Assembly: GCA_947039055.1 (NCBI GenBank)
Contig: CAMQYB010000006.1
Coordinates: 1-20,955, forward strand
DNA: 20,955 bases
DNA from: an uncultured Deferribacteraceae bacterium
GTDB taxonomy: Bacteria; Chrysiogenota; Deferribacteres; Deferribacterales; Mucispirillaceae
Reading direction: 5' to 3'
Shown: piece by piece, positions 15,295 through 20,955 of the stretch
Layout of the letters: each line of letters opens with the position of its first letter
How positions within the stretch are numbered: position 1 is the first letter of the stretch
The notes under the pieces: model-generated
Database searches by the model: none
What the model was told of the DNA's origin: nothing
The model's input: only the letters and a program-made list of their open reading frames with translations
Translations under genes and position numbers: made by a program

Positions 15295-17058
15295 TTAATA
15301 AACTCTTGCTTTTGGTTCAAAACTTTCTACTGTAAGAGGTTTTAATCTAACAGCTCTATAATCAACCTTTATATCTTTACCGTTTGAAGTTATATCAGTG
15401 TGTTTTAAGAAATTCTTGTCATCTCTATCTGGATAGTCATCTCTATAATGTCCACCACGAGATTCTTTTCTTGCAAGTGCACCTTCAGTTGCAGCTCTTG
15501 CCACTAATATCATATTGTTTAACTCTAACGCCTCAACAAGATCTAAATTGTAAACTGATGATTTATCAGCAACTGTATAATCTTCTATTAGCGACTCTAA
15601 CTCAATTAAATCCTTACGAGCAGTTGTCATTAACTCTTCTGTTCTGAAAACTCCAACATTTTTCTGCATAGTTTTTGTTAATTTTGTATATAATGGACCG
15701 AAAGTGTTCTTACCAGTTCCATTAGCAAATTTATTCAACAGTGCAACACCTTCACTACCAGCGTTCTCTGGAAGTTCTGTAAATCCATTCTCTTTAGCAT
15801 ACTGTGCCGCTTGCTCACCTGTTGTTCTACCAAACACAACTAAATCTAGTAATGAGTTAGTTCCAAGTCTGTTTGCGCCGTGAACTGAATTCGCTGCACA
15901 CTCTCCTGCTGCAAAAAATCCTGGTACATCAACCTCTTTGCCACCTTTCATAGTAACAACTTGACCTAAATAGTTAGTCGGTATTCCACCATTCTGATAA
16001 TGCGCTGTTGGAACAACTGGAATAGGATCTTTAATACAATCTACTCCTGCAAATACTAATGATAGTTCATGAATACCTGGTAATTTCTCTAATATAGCCT
16101 CTTTACCGATGTGATCTATCTTTAATAATATATGATCTTTATCTGGACCTGCTCCATTACCATCTAATATCTCTTTCTGCATTGAACGTGATACGATATC
16201 TCTTGGTGCTAAATCTTTAATAGTTGGAGCGTATTTTTCCATGAAACGTTCGCCCTTACCATTTAATAATATACCACCCTCTCCTCTAACACCCTCAGTA
16301 ATTAAATTACCTGCTGTGTAAACACCTGTTGGATGAAATTGGAACGACTCAGCGTCACACCATGAGAAACCTGCTCTCATCGCTAATGCTAATCCATCAC
16401 CAGTATTTATATGTGCATTTGAGTTTGTTTCATATATACGACAATTTCCACCTGTTGCAAATATAACCGCTTTTGCATGGAACATGTGTAGTCCACCGTT
16501 TTGTAGATCTAACGCTAATACTCCTACTACTGCATCACCGTTCTTAATTAACTCTAATGCATAAAATTCTGAGTAAAACTCTGTACCTTGTGCAACTGAT
16601 TTTTCATATAACGTCTGAAGCATAGCGTGACCTGTTCTATCTGCAACGTAACAAGCACGTTTTACTGGACGCTTACCGTATTCTGCAGTATGACCACCAA
16701 ATGGACGTTGTGCAATTTTACCTTCTGCTGTTCTGTTAAATGGTAATCCTAGATGCTCTAATGCTATGATCATCTCTGGAGCCATACGACACATATACTC
16801 TGCTGAATCCTGATCACAAAGATAATCCGATCCCTTAACAGTATCAAACATGTGCCAATGCCAGTTATCTGGCTCTAAGTTACCAAGCGCCGCTGCTATT
16901 CCACCTTGTGCTGAAATTGTATGACTTCTTGTTGGATAAACTTCTGATATAACAGCTGTTTTTACATGTTGTGATGCAACTTGTGCAGCGTTTAGCCCTG
17001 CGCCACCCGCTCCCACAACTAAAACATCATATTTATGATTCTCTATTTTTATAGACAT
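15295..17058 (-). CDS. sdhA: Succinate dehydrogenase flavoprotein subunit
   Basis: A 587-residue SdhA of the proteobacterial/mitochondrial type. FAD binding uses G-A-G-G-A-G-L (16-22). His46 in R-S-H-T-I-S-A-Q-G-G is the site of covalent FAD attachment. Active-site residues are visible as His242 (Q-F-H-P-T-G), Arg286 (A-P-R-D-I-V-S-R), His353 (T-A-H-Y) and Arg397 (G-A-N-R-L-G-T-N-S). The enzyme oxidises succinate to fumarate at the cytoplasmic face in the TCA cycle and complex II. The ATG follows AAGGTGA, 35 bases after sdhD. An SdhE-like flavinylation factor is encoded about 2 kb away. Nothing is missing. Confidence 0.98.
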   Translation of the reverse strand: MSIKIENHKYDVLVVGAGGAGLNAAQVASQHVKTAVISEVYPTRSHTISAQGGIAAALGNLEPDNWHWHMFDTVKGSDYLCDQDSAEYMCRMAPEMIIALEHLGLPFNRTAEGKIAQRPFGGHTAEYGKRPVKRACYVADRTGHAMLQTLYEKSVAQGTEFYSEFYALELIKNGDAVVGVLALDLQNGGLHMFHAKAVIFATGGNCRIYETNSNAHINTGDGLALAMRAGFSWCDAESFQFHPTGVYTAGNLITEGVRGEGGILLNGKGERFMEKYAPTIKDLAPRDIVSRSMQKEILDGNGAGPDKDHILLKIDHIGKEAILEKLPGIHELSLVFAGVDCIKDPIPVVPTAHYQNGGIPTNYLGQVVTMKGGKEVDVPGFFAAGECAANSVHGANRLGTNSLLDLVVFGRTTGEQAAQYAKENGFTELPENAGSEGVALLNKFANGTGKNTFGPLYTKLTKTMQKNVGVFRTEELMTTARKDLIELESLIEDYTVADKSSVYNLDLVEALELNNMILVARAATEGALARKESRGGHYRDDYPDRDDKNFLKHTDITSNGKDIKVDYRAVRLKPLTVESFEPKARVY

Positions 17059-17093
17059 TTTTTCACCTTTAATTTATTAAGATACACCGAAAC

Positions 17094-17408
17094 CTATGGA
17101 AGTATGCCTAGACCTAAAATAATCATAGCTACACCTATTGCCCAGTATATAAGAAGTAATATAAATCTCTTACCTATTCCTGAAACATAATCATCTGTGA
17201 TCATCTTTAAACCGTTAACAGCGTGAAAAACTCCAAAGATTAAAACAAATCCTAATACCAATCTATTCATACCGTTATAAGCGCCTGTTATCATTCCGCC
17301 TATATGAAATGTTAGTGCAAACATTAGAATAACTGCTGAAACTCGTTGCAACATCCAACCTAGTGTTCCGTTATTTCCCGTGCCTGTAAATTTATATCTA
17401 TTCTCCAT
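17094..17408 (-). CDS. sdhD: Succinate dehydrogenase membrane anchor subunit SdhD
   Basis: A 104-residue, three-helix membrane subunit (helices about 18-42, 50-70 and 80-103). It has W-M-L-Q-R-V-S-A-V at 18-26, His62 in F-H-A-V-N-G-L-K (the position of the SdhD heme b ligand in E. coli), and D-D-Y at 72-74, matching the E. coli Asp-Tyr pair near the quinone site. It anchors SdhAB and binds heme and quinone with SdhC. Its ATG overlaps the sdhC stop by one base (TAATG), with GGGGTG as ribosome-binding site. The sequence is strikingly similar to SdhC over both helical motifs. The C/D naming follows gene order. Confidence 0.9.
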   Translation of the reverse strand: MENRYKFTGTGNNGTLGWMLQRVSAVILMFALTFHIGGMITGAYNGMNRLVLGFVLIFGVFHAVNGLKMITDDYVSGIGKRFILLLIYWAIGVAMIILGLGILP

Positions 17409-17773
17409 TAAATCACCCCTTTAGACATAAAAGTGATACCTACGACTGATAATATAATTACCGTCAATACAAAAACAATGCCTAGATATTTATTAAATTT
17501 ATCTCTTTCCCCTGCATTAGCAAACTCCATAAGTAGTATACGTAATCCATTTAACGTGTGGAATACAAACGATACTATCATTATAGACTTAACTATAGGA
17601 TTTGCTAAAAGTGTTGGTAAAAACGTACAAACACCTGATGATCCTAGCATGTGAAACAAAAAATAAACTACTAGTATAACTGCTGTAATACGATGCAACA
17701 TCCAAGCTATCATTCCGGGATGTCTTTTGTATCCCACCTTCTTTGGATAGGACAGTAGATCTTTTCTTGGCAT
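17408..17773 (-). CDS. sdhC: Succinate dehydrogenase cytochrome b subunit SdhC
   Basis: A three-helix membrane anchor (helices about 24-46, 65-86 and 98-118, numbering from the upstream ATG). It has W-M-L-H-R-I-T-A-V, corresponding to the S-I-x-H-R-x-T/S-G quinone-site motif of SdhC but with Trp where E. coli has Ser27. His74 in F-H-T-L-N-G-L-R is the expected heme b ligand. Two ATGs lie four bases apart. The upstream one (17779) has AGGAG only one base away, whereas the ATG at 17773 has AGGAG with seven-base spacing, so I choose 17773 (121 residues, starting M-P-R-K-D). It is the first gene of sdhCDAB. Confidence 0.92.
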   Translation of the reverse strand: MPRKDLLSYPKKVGYKRHPGMIAWMLHRITAVILVVYFLFHMLGSSGVCTFLPTLLANPIVKSIMIVSFVFHTLNGLRILLMEFANAGERDKFNKYLGIVFVLTVIILSVVGITFMSKGVI

Positions 17774-17841
17774 AACCATACTCCTAATTATAAAAATTTA
17801 TTTGACTCTTATTTCGTGAAACTTACTACTACTAAATAAAA

Positions 17842-17870
17842 ATTATCGCAGACATTTGCCATTAACTTAA
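17842..17870 (-). promoter_or_regulatory. Candidate sdhCDAB promoter with extended -10
   Basis: On the minus strand TTAAGT (17870-17865) and GATAAT (17847-17842) are 17 bases apart. The -10 is preceded by TGC, fitting the TGn extended -10. This gives a leader of about 60 bases before sdhC. The periodic repeats at 17908-18080 lie just upstream, where activators usually bind. Confidence 0.45.
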
Positions 17871-18542
17871 AATAACCATTAGTAAATATATACAATTTAA
17901 TGATTGTTAAAATAACTTAATTAATAAAAAATAATAAATTAGACAATTTTACAACTACTTGAAATGTTTATCAACAAATAATAACTACGTTTCGTGTTTA
18001 CGAATAACCTGAAATGTTAACCAACAAACAAACAATATATTTAGTGATTATAAACCACGCAAAATATTAATCAATTTAAAAAAATGATAAAACTACGTAT
18101 TTAAATGTACAACATAAATCTTGGAGTAGCATTATCATATTTCAAAGTCAGATTGTCAACTAAAAATAGAAAAAACATAATAATTAATTAAATACTCCGT
18201 AAACTGTTTTATAAATTGAAATATCGTCTCCCTATAGACATAAGTTGATTATAACTAGGCTATATATAGAATATCTATATCTCTCCCGACAGCAAAGTAT
18301 CCGTATTCACTAATGATTAGGTAAAACCTGTTAATAGTTTCTGTTTTAAAAATCATTGAAAACAAAGGGTATTATAGCTGTTGACAAAAAATAACCTTAT
18401 CTACCAACTACTTAACTAAAAAGCCTTTTAATCATTATACTTTTGAATAGTTAATAAAAAAATAAGATATTATTGTGTTAAAACTGTTAAAAGAGGGTAG
18501 ATATCAATGAAATGACTTGCGAAATCAACACCTTATACTATT

Positions 18543-18589
18543 TGCTTAAATTTTAAGCAGTTGACTTCTATTATCATTATATGAATAAT
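18543..18589 (+). promoter_or_regulatory. Promoter with adjacent palindromic operator for the DUF2007-like gene
   Basis: TTGACT (18561-18566) and AATAAT (18584-18589) are 17 bases apart. Directly upstream lies TGCTTAAATTTTAAGCA (18543-18559), two perfect 8-base arms around one base. A dyad this close to the -35 box is the usual place for a transcription factor site. The predicted start is near 18596, giving a leader of roughly 58 bases. Confidence 0.5.
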
Positions 18590-18595
18590 CTCTCT

Positions 18596-18627
18596 ATCCT
18601 TATCTATTAATAAAAGGATTGTTTTTT
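18596..18627 (+). terminator. Possible weak attenuator in the leader of the DUF2007-like gene
   Basis: ATCCTT (18596-18601) and AAGGAT (18614-18619) can form a 6-bp stem with a 12-base loop, followed by TGTTTTTT (18620-18627). It sits between the predicted promoter and the start codon, so it could attenuate the gene. The stem has only two G-C pairs and may be unstable. Confidence 0.3.
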
Positions 18628-18653
18628 AGATATCTTTAATATAAAATTAAACG

Positions 18654-18986
18654 ATGAAATGTGTTAAGGTTTATAAAAAAAGAAAATTTGCTGATATTGA
18701 CGCCTCTAGGTTACTATCTAACAGTATACCTTGTGTCGTCTATGGACATGAATTAACACCTAAAATAGTATCTATTGATAGTGGTGATAACCTAATTGAA
18801 CTTTGTGTTGAACCGAAACATTTTGCACGTGCTGAAGCTATACTTAATAATACCGATCCTGCTATTATTAAAATATTCAAAATATTAACATATAAAAATC
18901 ATCACAAACAGATAGCAAAAAATAATAAAAAACTTAAACAACTTGAACAAAATGAAAACAATGAGAAAAATAACGGTCTAAAATAA
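18654..18986 (+). CDS. DUF2007-like small protein with basic/polar tail
   Basis: A 110-residue protein. Residues 1-66 fit the DUF2007 (putative signal-transducing protein) pattern: V-K-V-Y near the start, a helix A-D-I-D-A-S-R-L-L, then S-I-P-C-V-V-Y-G, a strand I-E-L-C-V-E-P, and a final helix H-F-A-R-A-E-A-I-L. The tail (75-110) is Lys/Asn/Gln/Glu-rich and likely helical or disordered; it is not part of the usual domain. DUF2007 proteins are cytoplasmic and of unknown function. The ATG is the only start after an in-frame TAA. It lacks a recognisable Shine-Dalgarno sequence, which is unusual here and may mean leader-based control. The family call is by eye. Confidence 0.7.
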   Translation: MKCVKVYKKRKFADIDASRLLSNSIPCVVYGHELTPKIVSIDSGDNLIELCVEPKHFARAEAILNNTDPAIIKIFKILTYKNHHKQIAKNNKKLKQLEQNENNEKNNGLK

Positions 18987-18997
18987 TAAACATAGAA

Positions 18998-19050
18998 AAT
19001 GCTATAATCAAAACCATAGCATTAGATCATTACATAGCATTAGATCGTTA
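18998..19050 (+). repeat. 18-bp tandem duplication forming alternative hairpins
   Basis: CATAGCATTAGATCATTA (19015-19032) and CATAGCATTAGATCGTTA (19033-19050) are adjacent copies with one difference. AATGCTAT (18998-19005) is complementary to ATAGCATT in either copy, so a hairpin with an 8-bp stem can form with the first (10-base loop) or the second. It lies 12 bases after the DUF2007-like stop. No T-run follows, so it is not a standard terminator. Confidence 0.65.
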
Positions 19051-19177
19051 CAATCTCAATACATTAAAATCTAACAAAATTAACATATAATATAATATAT
19101 TTAAATTAATATATATAACATCAATACGCCTCAACTCAAAATGTATAGATTAAATTATCAACAACTTCTGCTATAAC

Positions 19178-19480
19178 TTATTTTGTGTTTTGTTTTACTG
19201 CATCTTCTCTATATGCGAGAGAGTAGTTTTCTATCTCTAATAAAATCTCTTGATCGTATCGCTCTTTAAAGTCTTTATGTTTTTTCACACCCATAATTAT
19301 ATCGAAAAGATCGTTATCGTATATATCACGTAGTAATATATTTAATCTATCCAACTTTTCATCGCTATAGTTTTCAAATACAATTTTTTCAACAAAACCT
19401 TTTATAACATATTCATTCTCTAACATTGCTCTGCGTGCTGCCTGAAAACATGCTTTCTTATATAAAGGATTATTAATCAT
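19178..19480 (-). CDS. sdhE: SdhE-like FAD assembly factor for succinate dehydrogenase
   Basis: A 100-residue small helical protein that lines up with SdhE/Sdh5 (SDHAF2) as I recall the family. A-R-R-A-M-L-E-N-E (15-23) corresponds to R-R-G-M-R-E-L-D. It is followed by a helix ending G-F, then Y-S-D-E-K-L-D-R-L-N-I-L-L (38-50), and D-N-D-L-F-D-I-I-M-G (55-64), matching the D-P-D-L-F-x-W-L-x-G region. SdhE promotes covalent attachment of FAD to SdhA, and SdhA of this window keeps the acceptor His. The conserved Gly of the RGxxE motif is Ala18 here; Arg17 and Glu21 are kept. The ATG follows AGAGAGG. It lies about 1.4 kb from sdhC on the same strand but is separately transcribed. Similarity is moderate, so the gene symbol is tentative. 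Confidence 0.65.
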   Translation of the reverse strand: MINNPLYKKACFQAARRAMLENEYVIKGFVEKIVFENYSDEKLDRLNILLRDIYDNDLFDIIMGVKKHKDFKERYDQEILLEIENYSLAYREDAVKQNTK

Positions 19481-19611
19481 GATCGCCTCTCTTTAATAGA
19501 TATACTCTCTACCCCCTTTCTAACCTTTATAAACAATAATTGCAATAATTATAATGCTTGGCATAAACATTGCTTTATTAAAATCAACTAAATATAAGAA
19601 GTGGGTATTCT

Positions 19612-19794
19612 ATGTCAAACTCTAATAATAAGCTTAAAGTTCAAAATCAAAAACAGATAAATCAACAGCAAGGTAACTATAATCTATTAAACAATTCCGA
19701 TAAACAGTTGTCGGATTTAGACAAATCTATACTTGAACTTTATGAACTGATTGAGAACCTAAAAGAAAAAAGTGAAAACAGAATAAATAAGTAA
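19612..19794 (+). CDS. Hypothetical 60-residue protein
   Basis: A small Asn/Gln/Lys-rich protein. Residues 1-30 are polar and probably disordered. Residues 33-58 (D-L-D-K-S-I-L-E-L-Y-E-L-I-E-N-L-K-E-K) form an amphipathic, coiled-coil-like helix. No known family is recognised. The ATG follows AAGAAGTGGG with seven to ten bases of spacing, which supports real translation. It is divergent from the SdhE-like gene across a 131-base gap. With so few residues, a chance frame cannot be excluded. Confidence 0.5.
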   Translation: MSNSNNKLKVQNQKQINQQQGNYNLLNNSDKQLSDLDKSILELYELIENLKEKSENRINK

Positions 19795-19808
19795 TATCCA
19801 TAAATCTA

Positions 19809-19837
19809 TTGACACTTTCAAATATAATCCATAAAAT
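19809..19837 (+). promoter_or_regulatory. Near-consensus sigma-70 promoter
   Basis: TTGACA (19809-19814) and TAAAAT (19832-19837) are 17 bases apart, the closest match to the housekeeping promoter consensus in the window. It points toward the 309-residue membrane protein, with a leader of about 175 bases. That leader contains a 15-base direct repeat, TAACTTATAATTATT, at 19947-19961 and 19987-20001, exactly 40 bases apart. The second copy ends just before the GAGGT ribosome-binding site. Confidence 0.6.
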
Positions 19838-20019
19838 CAACATATATCTATAATTACTATAACTGTGTTGCTAAAACTTATTATATAATTACATTATAAT
19901 GAAAATAATTATATATAAGTAAGGTTTCCTAGTAATAGATATTATTTAACTTATAATTATTGTAGTGATAAGCGTTATAAATTAGATAACTTATAATTAT
20001 TTTAATCGAGGTATTAGTC

Positions 20020-20949
20020 ATGGATAAAGATATTAAAGCTGTTAAAAGTAGCGTGCCGAAAAAAAATAGTAAAGGTAACGGTAAATTAATTTTGATCGTT
20101 TTCTTTACTCTTCTTGTAATTATATCCGTGGGGGTCATCTCACTACATCTATACTCTAATTACAAACTTAATGCTGTTCTAAAATCAACTATAAGATCTG
20201 TTCGTGGAAACACCGAGTTATCTTATGCTAAAGCAGAGTACACTTTTTGGAATAAACAACTGCGTATTGATGATCTAACAGTTATATATGGTGATTCTAC
20301 TGTTGCAAAGTTTGGTACAGTACATCTACCTAATATAGGTTTACAGGAAAATCTGCTCTCTGATCTATCATTTACTTTTGAAAACGCTCAATTAAATCTT
20401 TCTGCACCTGTGTTTAAGATGCTAGGTAAAAGAATTGAAACCTTAGGATATAATCCTTTATATTTTAAAGGGTCGATGGCGATTAAATATAACTCTACTC
20501 ATAAAAATTTGACACTTAACAATTTTGAGCTTGATATTAAAAACTTAGGTACTTTAAATGTGGAGTTTGAAATACCTAATGTAGAAAGTAGACACGATCT
20601 ACTTAATAATAGTTTCGACAGACTTAGAGTAAATTTTGTCAATAATGGTATCATTAATGAAGTTATACGCAATTACTCTAACAGTAGAGGATACGATATT
20701 TTACAAGGTAAAGAGGTTGTTCTTTATAGATTAAAAACGATCATGTCTAGATATAAACCTATTAGTAACCAATATAGACAGCTAGTTAGTTTATATGATT
20801 TTATGGAAAACTCATCTGAGATACTTTTCTCATCTGATGTTAGAACTGCACTATCATTGACTGATCTATTTAATATTATGAACTCTAAAACTTATAGCAG
20901 TATAGTTAAAGCAATACTTAATTTACCGCTCATAGTGATAACTAAATAA
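20020..20949 (+). CDS. Membrane-anchored protein of unknown function, possibly AsmA/YdgA-like
   Basis: A 309-residue protein with a basic cytoplasmic N-terminus (1-22), one membrane helix (about 23-45) and a predicted periplasmic domain. No signal peptidase site is apparent, so it is likely anchored. The domain alternates short beta segments (L-S-Y-A-K-A-E-Y, L-R-I-D-D-L-T-V, M-A-I-K-Y-N, L-T-L-N-N-F-E-L-D-I, L-G-T-L-N-V-E-F-E-I). It then has a stretch, R-V-N-F-V-N-N-G-I-I-N-E-V-I-R-N-Y-S, seen in spirit in AsmA- or DUF945-like periplasmic proteins, and ends in a helical region (235-305). The ATG follows GAGGT with seven-base spacing. The stop is six bases from the window edge. The family call is weak; function is unknown. 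Confidence 0.85.
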   Translation: MDKDIKAVKSSVPKKNSKGNGKLILIVFFTLLVIISVGVISLHLYSNYKLNAVLKSTIRSVRGNTELSYAKAEYTFWNKQLRIDDLTVIYGDSTVAKFGTVHLPNIGLQENLLSDLSFTFENAQLNLSAPVFKMLGKRIETLGYNPLYFKGSMAIKYNSTHKNLTLNNFELDIKNLGTLNVEFEIPNVESRHDLLNNSFDRLRVNFVNNGIINEVIRNYSNSRGYDILQGKEVVLYRLKTIMSRYKPISNQYRQLVSLYDFMENSSEILFSSDVRTALSLTDLFNIMNSKTYSSIVKAILNLPLIVITK

Positions 20950-20955
20950 TTTGTA

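Larger units (their letters stand above)
17780..18653. repeat. 874-base divergent regulatory region with 50-bp periodic repeats
   Basis: No gene or tRNA is recognisable between sdhC and the DUF2007-like gene. Near sdh, a 24-base repeat starting ACTTGAAATG occurs at 17957-17980 and 18007-18030 (20 of 24 identical). Weaker copies lie exactly 50 bases further out on each side. The 12-base cores are at 17914-17925, 17964-17975, 18014-18025 and 18064-18075 (for example ATGTTAACCAAC). ACTACGT also recurs (17984-17990, 18092-18098). Other features are an AT-rich inverted repeat (18264-18280), AGGT-AAA-ACCT (18319-18329), and at the far end the palindrome and promoter described for the DUF2007-like gene. 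The rest, about 18120-18480, shows nothing I can name. Confidence 0.6.

Noticed and set aside
17908..18080. Possible CRISPR array (repeats with 50-bp period)
   Set aside because: Copies are too diverged, the repeat core is short, no cas genes are present, and the intervals are not typical spacers.
18264..18280. ATATAGA-ATA-TCTATAT inverted repeat
   Set aside because: Nearly all A/T. Such dyads are expected by chance in a gap this AT-rich, and no promoter is placed next to it.
18381..18386. Consensus TTGACA box on the plus strand
   Set aside because: No acceptable -10 box lies 15-19 bases downstream.
17780..18653. tRNA or riboswitch in the large intergenic gap
   Set aside because: No cloverleaf with a T-loop consensus or known riboswitch core was found by eye on either strand. 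A covariance-model search would be decisive.
19929..20138. 69-codon minus-strand open frame
   Set aside because: It overlaps the start and membrane helix codons of the 309-residue gene and its leader. Its composition (Tyr/Asn/Ile-rich end) reflects AT-rich non-coding DNA.

Overview
The window is an A+T-rich (about two-thirds by eye) chromosomal segment of a Gram-negative bacterium. It encodes an outer-membrane secretin with its type II secretion partners, a proteobacterial/mitochondrial-type SdhCDAB, a CheW-like protein, Lon, GalU, and the futalosine-route menaquinone enzyme MqnE. This combination suggests a low-GC lineage near the classical delta-proteobacterial groups (SAR324-like or similar). 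The sequence alone does not fix the taxon. No phage, transposon, CRISPR array, rRNA or tRNA was seen.

Layout. Everything from base 1 to 17779 is on the minus strand. In transcription order (right to left) it holds: the succinate dehydrogenase operon sdhC-sdhD-sdhA-sdhB (17773 to 14461); a small CPBP-type membrane protease whose first codons contain a textbook intrinsic terminator (14447-13995); type II secretion genes gspC-gspD-gspE-gspF (13917-8427); mqnE, an unrecognised 273-residue protein and galU (8381-5654); lon and a DUF2062 membrane protein (5238-2422); then a MinD/FlhG-like ATPase and a CheW-like protein with a repeat-bearing tail (2081-104). On the plus strand, divergent from sdh, are a DUF2007-like protein (18654-18986), a 60-residue hypothetical (19612-19794) and a membrane-anchored, possibly AsmA-like protein (20020-20949). 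Between them, on the minus strand, lies an SdhE-like FAD assembly factor (19178-19480), which probably serves the nearby SdhA.

How the genes fit together. SdhCDAB plus the SdhE-like protein form a complex II synthesis unit. MqnE implies that the cell makes menaquinone. GspC-F are the inner-membrane clamp, secretin, ATPase and platform of a type II secretion system whose pseudopilin genes are not here. Lon and GalU are housekeeping. The CheW/ATPase pair points to a chemosensory or polar-localisation function.

Most notable: (1) a perfect 10-bp hairpin plus T8 terminator for the sdh operon, buried in the first membrane helix of the CPBP protease; (2) an A10 run at the end of cheW where one extra A fuses the gene to an open frame running off the window; (3) three copies of a 24-residue motif in the CheW tail; (4) an SdhE-like protein with Ala replacing the Gly of RGxxE; (5) sdhC and sdhD that look like duplicates of each other; (6) short degenerate direct repeats, different at each locus, in most intergenic gaps, three of them with a 50-56 bp period.
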